This document shows, in pieces, positions 27,911-38,717 of a stretch of 64,000 nucleotides of DNA. Under the pieces are notes generated by a model. The model was not told the origin of the DNA. It ran no database searches and saw only the letters and a program-made list of their open reading frames with translations. The first letter of the stretch is position 1, and each line of letters begins with the position of its first letter. The translations under genes and the position numbers were made by a program. This DNA comes from Carpediemonas membranifera (Eukaryota; Fornicata): positions 1 through 64,000 of the forward strand of contig JAHDYR010000016.1 of NCBI GenBank assembly GCA_019828565.1, given 5' to 3'.

Positions 27911-28083
27911 ATGAGACGACGTGTGAGCGATTGTGATGTTTGCAGCTGTGCTGAGGTCCACGAAGAAGACGCTTTGTGGAGGCTCTGGAGAAGACGATCT
28001 CGCTACCGACTTAAGGCGAGAGTAGGAGGGAGACAGGGCAGTGTTGCGCAGTATAAACACATTGTTGGTCCCTTCAATAGCAC
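27911..28083 (+). repeat. Dispersed repeat, copy B (about 173 bp)
   Basis: Partner of the reversed copy at 2972-3146, from ATGAGACGACGTGTGAGCG to the shared CCCTTCAATAGCAC end. It sits about 50 bp upstream of the start codon of the CatSper-like channel and just right of Fanzor copy 2. It contains a TATAAA in its core (28051-28057) and could act as part of that channel gene's promoter, which is inference only. Confidence 0.85.
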
Positions 28084-28134
28084 ACTGTACTGCACAAATC
28101 CTCTCGACATAACCTGCACCCATCCGTTTCCTTG

Positions 28135-29424
28135 ATGGCAACTGCATCGTGGGGAAGCACTGCTGACACAAATACATCATTTGGAGGGACATATACTGGA
28201 ACATATGGCGGTTCTATGGGCTCACTGAGCATGGCATCGACCGCTACTTCCGCTGACGAAGATTTCATGGAGGACGAGAAGGAGCTCTTCGACGCGGACG
28301 AGATTATCCGCTGGCCGCAATACAGAAAGTTCATCTTCAACATAGCGACGTCCTCATGGTTCAACATGACGATCCTCGGAGTGATTTTCTTGAACACGGT
28401 CATGATGACGCTTCAGACCATCTCCTACATCCAGATCAACTTCGGATGGTACATGACCATCCTCGACAACGTATTCCTTGCCATCTACGTCTTTGAGCTT
28501 CTTCTGAAGTTTGCTGCGTTCCGCCTGCGCTTCTTCAAATCTGGGTGGAACCTCTTTGATCTTTTCATCGTCCTCACATCCTTCTTAGTCTGGGTCGAGT
28601 ACCTCAGCAGCACCCTGGCCGCCTTCGACACCCGCATCATCCGTATGGTCCGGGTGTTCAGGGCCGTCCGGGCACTGAGGGCGCTGAGGGTTCTCCGGAC
28701 AATCTCATTCCTCAAGCAGCTTCAGGACATCGTCTCGACCATCTTCAAGTCGATCCCGGCGCTCATGTCCATCATGATGCTGATTATGATTGTGATCTTC
28801 ATCTTTAGTGTGATTGCACGTGAACTCTTCTCCACGGCCTACCCCGAACGATTCGGGTCCATACAGCTGTGTCTGTTCTCTCTATTCCAGCTGATCACGA
28901 TGGATGACTGGTCTACGTACCGCGAGTATCTCATGAACAAGGGCTATAACGTCCAGATCACCATATTCTGCGTCGTGTTCATCGTCGTCGGTACGTTCAT
29001 CCTCTCGAACCTATTCACCGCCGTCATCGTCAACAACCTCGAGCACACGGTCGCTACGAAGAAGAAGCACCGCGGGTTCGGGATCAGGCGGTTGAGGCGG
29101 AGGCGTCGGGCGACCTCGTCTGCGGGCTCCTCCGTCTCGGCGTCCAGCATCGGGGACCCCAACGACATTGCCGACACGCACCGCGACAACGAGGGGCCCG
29201 ACGACCAGGCCAGCCAGGTGGATAGGAACGTCCGGGACGCCGACTACTACTACGGCAAGACGGCGATGGCCATGAGGGACAGACAGATGCTCGGGACGTA
29301 TTTCACATTGCTCAGCAGCCTGGAGAGCCACCTTGACAGCTATCAGAACAAGCAGAAGCTGCTGGACGACCTCGTGGACCTTGCGATGCCCGAGAGCCGC
29401 GTGACCGAGGACGGCCGGGTCTGA
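28135..29424 (+). CDS. CatSper-like single-domain voltage-gated cation channel (second paralogue)
   Basis: A 429-residue protein with one 6TM ion-transport domain at about residues 55-310. S4 is rich in arginines at every third position (IIRMVRVFRAVRALRALRVL). The pore reads LFQLITMDDWSTY, giving the T-x-D-x-W filter of CatSper subunits, and S6 is FILSNLFTAVIVNNLE. The C-terminal tail has a basic cluster (RRLRRRRRATSS) and a charged helical end. The ATG at 28135 gives MATASWGSTADT, like the MSWGSTAS start of the paralogue at 3278-4588. CatSper channels admit calcium into flagella. The role here is inferred. Confidence 0.85.
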   Translation: MATASWGSTADTNTSFGGTYTGTYGGSMGSLSMASTATSADEDFMEDEKELFDADEIIRWPQYRKFIFNIATSSWFNMTILGVIFLNTVMMTLQTISYIQINFGWYMTILDNVFLAIYVFELLLKFAAFRLRFFKSGWNLFDLFIVLTSFLVWVEYLSSTLAAFDTRIIRMVRVFRAVRALRALRVLRTISFLKQLQDIVSTIFKSIPALMSIMMLIMIVIFIFSVIARELFSTAYPERFGSIQLCLFSLFQLITMDDWSTYREYLMNKGYNVQITIFCVVFIVVGTFILSNLFTAVIVNNLEHTVATKKKHRGFGIRRLRRRRRATSSAGSSVSASSIGDPNDIADTHRDNEGPDDQASQVDRNVRDADYYYGKTAMAMRDRQMLGTYFTLLSSLESHLDSYQNKQKLLDDLVDLAMPESRVTEDGRV

Positions 29425-29541
29425 GGGCTGACGTCGAGCAACAACGCATGGCACGGTGGTCAAATCATGCAGGGCCGGGCCGTGCATAGGCATAAACTAC
29501 TCTTACTGCTGTTCAGGACCCATTGATCGGCCGCGCAGGCT

Positions 29542-30132
29542 ATGGTAGATCGTGCCAACAACGGGCTAAATATGGCCATTCTAGACAATCCAGACATTCT
29601 TGGGGATGAATTCTCTGTTCCCAGTACAGTTCTGCACCGCTCATACATCTCCCCCGGTGATCCGAAGCCAAACCCCTCCACGGAGACGCCGAACAACAAG
29701 CCCTGGGCCACACCGATCCTCTCTGGACATCTACTGAACGCATTCTTCGTTAGCTTGCTTATTCCAGGCATCGGTCATCTCTTCATTGGGCAACATCAGA
29801 AGGCGACCGTGTACCTCCTCCTCTTCTGGCTCACAGCCAGCCTCGGTCTCGTCACCGTTCAAATCTTCGTTGGTATCGCCTTCTTCGTCATTGCCGCGCT
29901 GCTCTACGTCATGATCCAGCTAGACTGCTTCCTCCTCGTCCGCCGACTCAGACGCGGCCTACCAGTGTGTGAGGGCGAGTGCGCCTTCCTTATAGCCACC
30001 CTCGGCACGGGGTTCATCTTGCCGTATATCCCGTGGTTCAGCGACTTCCCCATCTTTGTGTCCGACTCCGTCCGTGCCCCCCAGGCTTACCTCCGGGTCA
30101 TGCGGAACTACAAGGCTGAGCTCGGGCTGTGA
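29542..30132 (+). CDS. Small multi-span membrane protein
   Basis: A 196-residue protein. After a hydrophilic, proline-rich N-terminal 65 residues come hydrophobic helices starting SLLIPGIGHLFIGQ, whose PG-x-GH-x-x-x-GQ pattern recalls TM2-type small membrane proteins. Two or three further helices follow, then FILPYIPWF. No catalytic motif is visible. The gene is in the same direction as its neighbours, about 120 bp after the channel stop codon. The function is unknown. Confidence 0.6.
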   Translation: MVDRANNGLNMAILDNPDILGDEFSVPSTVLHRSYISPGDPKPNPSTETPNNKPWATPILSGHLLNAFFVSLLIPGIGHLFIGQHQKATVYLLLFWLTASLGLVTVQIFVGIAFFVIAALLYVMIQLDCFLLVRRLRRGLPVCEGECAFLIATLGTGFILPYIPWFSDFPIFVSDSVRAPQAYLRVMRNYKAELGL

Positions 30133-30379
30133 GTGGTTGGGTGGCATGACTGTGTTGCCGTTCTTCTTTTGCCTGCTTTTGTTGGGACCTGTGGCAAGGT
30201 TGCGAGATCGTCGGAACGTCCCGCGGTTTAAATTGTTTTGAGAGTCGTGTGATGATTATTGTACGCCCTGACATGGTTTAAGCCTCCCTGAACGACATCA
30301 GGCACCGATCTTGGGATACCGCAGGCTAAGCCCCACATCATTTCGCCAGCCCTGCAGCGGCTCAAACTGCTCCAATTCA

Positions 30380-31747
30380 ATGGATAATGAAGAAAATAGT
30401 GCTAGTAACTTAGCGGACACGGTCATTGACACCGATAGCTCAAATCATCCCATGAAGCTTTCGATTGCCACCCAAGAGGCCTCGATCAGTGACAACTCGG
30501 GCGCCAACTCACCAGACGGCGATGTTAGTAATAGAACAGACTCATCTTCCTCTCTAGACAGCACTAGAAGCAGCACGGAGCAGATTGTCAGGAATGCCAC
30601 GTACCACATGCTCCCTTCGTCGCCCCTCGGCATCAACAAGGGCTACCGCATGGCCGTGACCAAGTGCATTGAGCACGAGATCCTCAAGAAGGAGACCCAG
30701 CGCGAGGCCGCGGCCTTTGACCTCTCACTCGCCTCTCCCCTGGCCACAGTCGCCGCCCTGGCCCTCGGGACCGGGTTCAACGCCGCCCAGGCGATGGTGA
30801 CTGACGATTTCAACTCATGCTTCATGACGCGGACCCCGCAGCAGTGGAACTGGAACCTGTATCTGATGCCGCTGTGGCTGTGCGGCATGGTCATCCGCAT
30901 GTTTCTATGGGTCATACGATTGAGCGTGTTCCTCTTCAGCGCTGCGATATTTGTGCCGTCCTTTATGGCGGTCGGTCTTTTCCCATTGAAAGTAGCAGCC
31001 AAGCACGTGATACAGAGGAAAATGATCCAGATGGAGGCCCGTGTCATCAACCTGACCTGGTTTGCGGTCATCAAGTACCACGGAGTCATCCCCCGCCGCC
31101 GGCCCAATCAGATCTTCGTGTGCAACCACACGACGCTCATCGACTTCGTTCTCTTAGAGTCACTCATGCCGTTCGCCACCGTCGGGCAGAAGCAGGGCGG
31201 CTGGATCGGATTCATCCAGAACAGGATCCTAGCATGCATGGAGCCTCTGTGGTTTGACCGGCTCGTGGCCAAGCAGCGCGCCCTGTTGACGACGCAGCTC
31301 AAGGAGAGGGTCAGCGACGACACCAAGATCCCCATACTCGTCTTCCCAGAAGGCGTCTGCACCAATAATACAAGCACTGTGCAGTTTAAGCGCGGGGCAT
31401 TTGATGTACCCGACGTTGAAATCTGCCCGATTGCCATTAAGTACAACAACCTCTTCTGTGACGCCTATTGGCACGTTGGCGAGACCTTCTGGTCCTACTG
31501 CTGCCGCATCTGGTACTGCTGGTGCGTGGTCGTCGAGATCTCCTTCCTCCCGCCCCAAACGAGACAAGAGGGCGAGGCTGTCGAGGAGTTCGCCAGCAGG
31601 GTACAGCGGCTCATCAGTGACAAGGCCGGGCTTAAGTTCACGACACACAACGGGTATATGAAGTACTTCAGACCCAATCAGAGGTTCGTCGAGGCCCGGC
31701 AGGCCACACTGAGCAGGGTCCTCGCCGAGCTGTCTGACTTGAATTGA
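30380..31747 (+). CDS. Glycerol-3-phosphate/lysophosphatidate acyltransferase (GPAT3/4-like)
   Basis: Adds an acyl chain to glycerol-3-phosphate or lysophosphatidate at the ER in phospholipid and triacylglycerol synthesis. From the ATG at 30380 the protein is 455 residues. A low-complexity serine-rich N-terminus precedes two hydrophobic segments (about residues 165-210). The acyltransferase core follows: NHTTLIDF (the H-x4-D catalytic pair), LVFPEGVCTNNTS (glycine-containing block), ICPIAIKYN, and YLPP-like FLPPQTRQEGE. The string FPEG-C-NNT and the LPP-TR-EGE block are typical of the GPAT3/GPAT4 branch. Substrate choice between GPAT and LPAAT is uncertain. Confidence 0.88.
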   Translation: MDNEENSASNLADTVIDTDSSNHPMKLSIATQEASISDNSGANSPDGDVSNRTDSSSSLDSTRSSTEQIVRNATYHMLPSSPLGINKGYRMAVTKCIEHEILKKETQREAAAFDLSLASPLATVAALALGTGFNAAQAMVTDDFNSCFMTRTPQQWNWNLYLMPLWLCGMVIRMFLWVIRLSVFLFSAAIFVPSFMAVGLFPLKVAAKHVIQRKMIQMEARVINLTWFAVIKYHGVIPRRRPNQIFVCNHTTLIDFVLLESLMPFATVGQKQGGWIGFIQNRILACMEPLWFDRLVAKQRALLTTQLKERVSDDTKIPILVFPEGVCTNNTSTVQFKRGAFDVPDVEICPIAIKYNNLFCDAYWHVGETFWSYCCRIWYCWCVVVEISFLPPQTRQEGEAVEEFASRVQRLISDKAGLKFTTHNGYMKYFRPNQRFVEARQATLSRVLAELSDLN

Positions 31748-32180
31748 TTGGGGTGGGCGTCAATGATCGGTGTTTAAACTAGGTTCTCTGATGTCTCGGC
31801 GGTGTTCCGATGCCAGTGCACGGCCTGGATGTGGTGCGGGGTGAGGGTGCAAGCCCTGCTGTCTGGTGCCGTTTGTCTCAGCACAGCAGTGCTTGGCTTG
31901 GATGGCTGACCCCCCTTGACTGCACAACAACCGGCTAGGAATCTGATCCGACCATCGTACCAGGGATCCGCACATTTAACCAACCTTGGCACACGGGCGG
32001 AAGTGATGGAACGGCAATGGGCGGTGAACGTTGAGAGAAAGAGGCCGCCCCTCGGGTTCTTCGACGGAATCACAGATTTTACGATTTTTTAGCTGGGTCC
32101 CAGAGATCTAGTGATTTCCACCAGGTGCCTCGGGAATGTTTGCTGAAGTGTCTCGACGGCGAAGAAGTACTATAGGGAGT
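31748..32180. other. Intergenic spacer
   Basis: About 430 bases between the acyltransferase and the large TmcB-like gene, both on the plus strand. No open frame starting with ATG has domain content, and no RNA gene was seen. The segment TACTATAGGGAGT lies directly before the next start codon at 32181. Confidence 0.5.
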
Positions 32181-35100
32181 ATGAAATCGCCAGGAATGGC
32201 AAGTCTCAGTCTTGGAAGCGAGGTGACCTCGTCCTCGAGCCAAGTGGCGCTGATTAACGCTGGGTCCTTCTCCAATTCACGTTTGTGTTGATTTGTGCGG
32301 TGATCCATCCACACTACGCCATTCCCCCGCTTATACAGTCTACGAGCTTCTCTTCCTCTTCAATCCCACACACTTCAACCGCTACACGCAGCTCGCACTC
32401 TTCTTTCTCGAGCTGGCGCAGCTCATCTCGCTCTCCTGCGCCATCCTCGCATGGCCTAGCTCTCTTAGTTCGCTGCAGACCATCGTTGCCGCCGTCCGGG
32501 TGTCGCCGCTGCTTTCGGACACCATGGCCCTGGCCCTCGCAGCCCTCATCGTGGTGTCCGCCGCAAGCTTCCTAGCGCTGTGCTACACCGCCAATAGGTC
32601 GGCTCTCATCGGCCAGACACCCAGTCTCTCCGTTATCAGGGCCGGCAGCCTCCTTATGCTACTGCTGGATGCCGCGTTCATCCCGTCTCTCAATACTATG
32701 CTCACAATAGTCCAGAAGTATGCCGTGGACGGACTCAGCATCCTAGATTTTACCATGGTCGCCACGGCACTCGTCGTTGTCGCCGGCATGACGTGTCTTC
32801 GGACCCTGACGTCGCTGACCCAGATCCCTCGGGGGTGCCACACGGACAACTACCTCGCCAAGGTCCACGGCAGGGTCGACGCCATTGCAGTGCTCTGCGT
32901 GGCTCTGATGGTCGGGGCCGTGGTGCTCTGGGGCCGCCTCCCTGCCATGCTGACGGTCGTGCTCTCCGAGGCCCTGCTGCTTGTACTCTACAGCATATTC
33001 ATCCCATTCTCGCAGATGTTCGCAAACATCGCCAAGGCCGGTACACTGGCCTTCTCTATGGCTGTTGCCCTCGTGTACCTCACGCCATTCGCACTCATCG
33101 CAACGTTCCCCGCCGCATGCTTGTTGACGTTCACGCCTCTGATCGTCTATCACATTTACGTGATCTGTTTACATAACTTTAACGAGTCCATTAACATGGA
33201 CCCCTCAATCACTCCGCACAAGCCGCCCCTTATCTTATTCCCCTTTCAAGTAGAGATCGCGCTCAGACAATCGCGCCACGTCATCGCCAAGGCCCAGCAA
33301 GCTATCCGCAAAATCGACCGCCAGATACCGCTGACCATCTTCGAGTTCACCGGCCGCCGGACCGACGGAGACCAGTCGATGACGAAGTACACGCCCACGG
33401 AGCAGGCTGCTATCCTCGACTCTGAGCAGCGGAGGACAAAGGAGGTGTCGCGTGGCATGCGGCTGTTCCAGTACGCCAAGGCGCGGTGGTCAAGGAGCGG
33501 CCTGGTGACAGTGGCGTTCCTCGAATTCTGCGCCTGCTTCAGGGGTGACACGCTTCAATCCGTGACGTACAGCGCCATTCGTACGCTTGAGGACCACGCC
33601 TGGTGGTGCATCGACATTCGATACTACGCGTATGTCGTCGCCAAGCACCAGAGTGGACTTTATGACGATAGCGGGTCGACCGCCATCTCCCGACTCGAGA
33701 CGCAGAGGAACCTGTCGGCATTGAACAAGGCACAGCGGAAGCTCGACGACAGCCTCTCCCAGTTCTGGGGTCAGATTGCCCGCAGCAGAGGTCGTAAGGT
33801 CACCATGGGCCAGTTCAAGATACAGACGGCGACGGTGGCCAAGGTCTCCGGGCTGCAGACCCAGGTGGAGCGGCTGTTCGCCCGGCTTCTCGCCAACCCG
33901 ACCCCCCGGGTCGTCCGCTCGTACGCCCAGTACCTCACCCTGGTCCGGCCTGACGAGGCGCCCTTCTCTGAGGCGCTGTTCGGGATCGCGGATGAGATGG
34001 AGGTGTGCCCTCGGCCCGGATTCAGCAAGGAGATGCCGCGGGTCAAGATGCTGAGCACGAAGGGCGACGTCACCACTAACCTCGTCATGCACGCCAGAGC
34101 AGTCGTTGCATCAGTCCTCATCGCGCTGTTCTTCGGCTTCACCGTGTGTGCCTGTCTCTTCGTGCTCGAGTTCTTCGACTACGTCTCGTTCCAGGCAATT
34201 GGCGTGGTCAACACCGCAGCTGCACTGCAACGGGTTGGTATTGGGCTCGCACACCTGAGAAACGGCGACACCGCGGACCTTGTCGCCTCCACCATCGTCG
34301 CGGGTCCTGCTTGGTTCGTCACCGTCCACGGGCTCCCCAAGCAGAACATACAGGCGGCCATGGCGCTCCAGGACGATCTCGAGACCTTCCTTGCTGGAGC
34401 AGATATCACCGCATATCGCCCAAATGGATACGATACTGTGCAAAACCTCTCCGTTTCGACCTTTGACGGCATCCTCGACCTCTGTAAGAGCATTATGGCC
34501 AGCGTACTCTATAGAACGCAAGATCTGATCCGATCTGAGTCGATGGAGGTGTTGGTGTTCGAATCTGGTGGATATTCTGAGACAATCACCCAGCCACTTG
34601 CCCAGTTCATCTCAGAGAGCATCCATGTCGCCGAGCTCATCTCCAACTGTCTCGTCGTGGCCGCCCAAGCAGGATCACCGACCGGCGTTGCCGACTGCAC
34701 CGCTGACTGGGCTGACAAGCTGCTTACCGTCGAGGCGACGCTGACTACGGCTCTCCTCGCGCCTCTGGACCGGGTTGGTGGTCGTATCCAGAGCTGCGCG
34801 CAAATGTTCCCCTTCTTGGAGATGCTCATCGCCTCAGCTGTCTTCATCGTCTTCATCTCGGGCGTGGCGTGGGCTGCGGTGGCGCTGTACCTGCTCCCCA
34901 TAGCCGATGACGCATCCTTTGCTGTGCAGTGCCTGACCATCTTCTCCGCACTGCCCAAGCCCGTGCTGACCAGTATCAATAACAGATTCTATGACCACAA
35001 ACGCCAGAAGTCGCAGCTGCTCGACGAGGCCCGTAGTCTAGACTCCCTCGCAATGGAGGCGACCATCGATGAGTACACCACACAGTACAACAGAGAGCCT

Positions 35101-36315
35101 GGGCGCCACGTCCGAAGGCCTCTCAGTCACGAGCCGTCGGCGTCCAGACTCAAGGTCGAGTTCGAGCTGGACGACGGGATCACTAGGACGGAGAGCCAAG
35201 ACACGGACGACTGGGAGCGGGGCGACAGTACCGCCGCGGAGACGGAGAACGGGGGGCAAAGCCTCAACGTCAGCCAGTCGGCGAGTCTGAATGATCTCAT
35301 CAAGAGCATCAGCGCGGGGGCGGATATTGTCAGCATGCCGCGCGGGATGGTCAGCAAGAGCGACCTCGACGTCGCCACGGCCCGGTCGAGCTTGTCGATA
35401 CGTATGGGGATCGTGGCGAGACGGTCACCGACCATCGGCCTCTGGTTGCTGGTATTCTCGGCAATATACGCGGTCAACTGCATCTACACCATCCCCAACA
35501 CTGCAGGCGTCGCCCAGCTGACGGCCGCCGTCTTCTACCAGACTAGGGCCGCCATCGCTCTGAGAGAGGGCGTCCTCGCCGCGGAGTCGGCCTCCTATGA
35601 CTTCGGGTCCGCCCCCCTTGCCGCCACGGACGCCGCAGCCATCATCACGGCTCAGCTCGACGACGCCTCGGGGTTCCCCTCCCATCTGACGGGTATGCAG
35701 GCCGGGCGCGAGATTCTGGTCGACGAGGCGTGGGACCAACTCCCCTACCCCTACGTGCACTGGTTCTCGGACGTATTTGCCGACCTCGTCGTGCGGGACA
35801 ACTGGTGCGACGGTGCAAGGGCCGCGGACATCGACCTGCTGCTGTTCTCGGCCGAGTGCCTCCGCATCGACGAGGCGTTCTGTGCCGCACCCTTCACTGT
35901 CGAGCTCGCCGCCCAGAATGGGCTGGCCAACCTTGTGGTCTCCACAATGACCGAGCTCCAGTCGTACGCCCGCACCCTGGCCGGCGGGGCAGTCGACTCG
36001 ACTCGGCTGGCGTGGCTCAGCTCTGTTGTCGAGATGGACCTGTCCGGCGGGGTTGACCGCCTGGCCACTGTCCTGCGGGCCCAGGCCTATGACGAGCTCC
36101 TGTCGATCGAGAATTTCGCCCCGTATCTGATGACTGCATTCATACTCTGTCTGACGGTCTTTTACGTGCTCTTCATGTTCCGTTCTGTTGTTATTACTAG
36201 TCGCACGCATCGGCACTTCGATGTTCTTTATCACATGGTCGCCAGCAGTGACATACCGGCTGCCCTCACGGATGTCTTCACAGCGCTCTTCCCGGTCGAC
36301 CATCTCAAGGATTAA
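32181..36315 (+). CDS. TmcB-like giant multi-span membrane protein
   Basis: Exon 1 (32181-32280) starts MKSPGMASLSLGSEV. A 58-nt intron (32281-32338; GTTTGT to TTATACAG) leads to LYELLFLFNPTHFNRYTQLA. The spliced protein is about 1358 residues. N-terminal helices fill residues 35-330. A cytosolic region at about 430-640 contains LEDHAWWCIDIRYYAYVVAKH and RVVRSYAQYLTLVRPD, patterns I associate with tiny-macrocysts (TmcB/TmcC) proteins of amoebae, ciliates and other protists, often linked to sensory signalling. Further single helices flank luminal domains at about 640-900 and 1080-1290, ending in a last helix and short tail. No PAS domain or cyclase was seen. The function is unknown and assignment rests on pattern, not a search. 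Confidence 0.7.
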
Positions 36316-36443
36316 ATGCCCCGTGTCAGGTTGATGGCGTCCTGGGTGGTTGTCATTTCATGATGGACTGGAATTCACTGAAAAGCTATTAGCGCTGGGC
36401 AGAGCCGACTCACCCATGCAGCGGCAGAAGTGTTCCTCGTTTA

Positions 36444-37228
36444 CTATTCGGCCCACAGGTCGATGTCGACTGGGATGATCTCCACTTCTCGAGAACACGG
36501 CGCCTCGCACTCGACCATCTCATCCGCCCCATCTGACACTCTTGCCACCCTAAACCACTGGCCGGTGGGGTCGCGGGCTGAGGGAACAATTCTTGCCCCG
36601 ATGAATGTCGTGCCATTGCCAGTTGCCTCAAAGGGAATCCTGCAGAGGTTGTTGTTGTCACACAGATATGTCTGGCCCTCGGTCACCCAGACTATCTGGT
36701 CCAAGTCACAGAAGAACCCCTTGACTCGCTCTGGGAACCGGAGCGGGGTGGGTGTGAGGCACTTGTCGCTCTTGTTGTGCTCAGGTAGCAAGCCCGAAAG
36801 AGCAATACTTGAGGAAACTCGGCCGGCGAAGAGAAGCTGGCGGCCGCTGAGGAAGATGATAAAGATATCTACAGAGGTCATGATCCGGTCGACCCTGACG
36901 GGCAGGTCGACGAAGCCACTCATCTCATTATCGTGCCCGAGTCCCAGCCGGCCACGATCGTTGCGCCCGCTGATCACTTGCCAATCGCGGAAGTTACAGC
37001 CACCGCAGTCGTGAGGATGAACGCGCGGTCGTGGAGCAGCGATAGCCCAGTCACCATCATGTCTGTCCTGCCACCAACCCGCCTGCGACTGTGAATGCCG
37101 GCCATCGCCTGGGGTAGAAAGTGTCGTGACCTCTGCCTTTGAGCTGCCCTGCGTAGCTGCATCACAAACGGAGTCGGTCCGCCCATGAGCTCGGAGTTGA
37201 AGGTGGCGAAGTAATATCTTAACCGCAA
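36444..37228 (-). pseudogene. RCC1-like gene, truncated copy
   Basis: Two frames carry the parts. The upstream part contains MVTGLSLLHDRAFILTTA, and the downstream frame (36444-36977) starts near ISGRNDRGRLGLGHDNEMSG and holds one RCC1-type blade and a C-terminal part ending EIIPVDIDLWAE. It parallels the larger gene at 57083-58716 in order, including a nearly identical stretch at HDRAFILTTA. The first 250 or so residues of that gene are absent and no ATG opens the upstream frame. The frame change falls where the larger gene also changes frame. It lies 13 bp beyond the GTPase stop codon. A decayed duplicate is the simplest reading. Confidence 0.6.
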
Positions 37229-37240
37229 TTTACAATAGGC

Positions 37241-38587
37241 CTACATCTCAATCTCCATCGGCCCCGTCTCCTTCGTGTATGCCACGAACCCCTCGTCACC
37301 GCCCCCAATCAGCGCGTCGATGTCCAGCTCGGGCAGCAGCTCTGTGATGACCTTCGCCTCCGTGTCAACACGCGTCGCCTGGGCCTGTGCGATGTGCTCG
37401 GGCAGCTCCGGGGGCGGGACGTAGTACTGGATGCGGCCCTTGAGCCAGGCGTCGACGATGTCCCTCGCAACACGGTTCATGTCGGGCAGTCCGCCGAGCT
37501 TGAACATGCCCTTCCGCTGGGCGATGTACTGGAAGAACACGTGCATCGCCTCGTCCGGCTTGTCTGTATACTGCCCGATCTGGTCGAACACGGTGGGCCC
37601 AGCCTCGGCCTCCTCGGGGGCCAGCCGGAGGGCCCGCAGCAGCTGGAGGTGGTTGCACCGCTGGAGGATGGTCTGCGCCACGTGGACGGGGTCCTTGATG
37701 AGCTCGGGCCGCACACAGTTTCGCAGGATAATGTCGACCTCGGTGTCGGCGTGACTGAAGACGACTCCGGGCGAGTCGATGACGGTGATGTGCTTGGTGA
37801 GGTTGATCCGCTTCAGGTCGGTGGTGAAGCCGGCTGCCCCGCCCACGCCGGTCTTCACCTCGCGGCATATGCTGTTGATGAGGGAGCTCTTGCCGACGTT
37901 GGGATAGCCGATGACGCCGACGGTGATCTTGACCTTAGTGTTGTCCCCAATGTTCGCCAGCTTGCCCAGGGTCGCCCTCATCTCCTCCAGGCCGAACGCG
38001 GCGTCCTTCACGGTCATCGCCTGGGCGTGGTGCATCTGTTTGATCGACGCATGCTTGCCCTGCACCTGGCCTGCCTTGAAAAGCATCGTCGGGAACTGCG
38101 TCTTGAGGTACCGCACCCAACCCCGCAGCGCCTCGTTGGGGACGAGGTCGATCTTGTTGAGAACGAGGATGATGTGCTTCTTGAACCCGTACATGGCCCG
38201 TATCCGCTGCTCAATGTCGAAGCACCGGCAGCCCATCGGGTCGCGGGCATCTAGGACCTCTAGGATGACGTCTGCCTCCTCTAGCACCCGGTGGAGCTTG
38301 TCATAGTACGCGCCGCGGTCGAGGGAACGCTCGTCGCGGGTATCATTCAGCGCAGCTTGCTCGCGCTGGTGCTCACGGCGATCGAATGCGTGCTTGAGCT
38401 CAGCTGCATGACTCGCAAGCTCCGATATGCTCTTCTGCTGCGTCTTGGCGCCCGTAATCGCCCCCTTTGTCAGTTTCATACCAAGCTTCTCGAGCTTGGG
38501 CACGCCCATGTCCCGTTTGTTCACTTGCTTCCTACCACGCTCTATGCGCTGCTGTTTAGCGCTCCCGGACTGCCTCTTCTTCGACAT
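37241..38587 (-). CDS. Nucleostemin/GNL3-type circularly permuted GTPase
   Basis: A nucleolar GTPase for large-subunit (60S) assembly. The 448-residue protein has a very basic N-terminus (MSKKRQSGSAKQQRIERGRK). The GTPase motifs are in permuted order: ADVILEVLDARDPMGCRC, G4 LNKIDLVP, then G1 GYPNVGKSS, then switch TTDLKRI, then G3 DSPG. The order G4-G1-G3 with LDARDP marks the YlqF/Nog2/nucleostemin class, and the RDP-x-GCR string fits the GNL3/NUG1 branch. The C-terminal third is an unnamed helical extension ending GPMEIEM. The start is the ATG at 38587. Confidence 0.9.
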   Translation of the reverse strand: MSKKRQSGSAKQQRIERGRKQVNKRDMGVPKLEKLGMKLTKGAITGAKTQQKSISELASHAAELKHAFDRREHQREQAALNDTRDERSLDRGAYYDKLHRVLEEADVILEVLDARDPMGCRCFDIEQRIRAMYGFKKHIILVLNKIDLVPNEALRGWVRYLKTQFPTMLFKAGQVQGKHASIKQMHHAQAMTVKDAAFGLEEMRATLGKLANIGDNTKVKITVGVIGYPNVGKSSLINSICREVKTGVGGAAGFTTDLKRINLTKHITVIDSPGVVFSHADTEVDIILRNCVRPELIKDPVHVAQTILQRCNHLQLLRALRLAPEEAEAGPTVFDQIGQYTDKPDEAMHVFFQYIAQRKGMFKLGGLPDMNRVARDIVDAWLKGRIQYYVPPPELPEHIAQAQATRVDTEAKVITELLPELDIDALIGGGDEGFVAYTKETGPMEIEM

Positions 38588-38717
38588 GGATCGGAAGCTG
38601 CGTGAGCAAAGTTATCCCAGTAGAGTGCGAGTCGAGCCCAACCGGCGATGGCATGGGACCAGTGGTCTACACACCAGCCAGCACCACTCACAATCACTGC
38701 AGCGTGCACTAATCACT

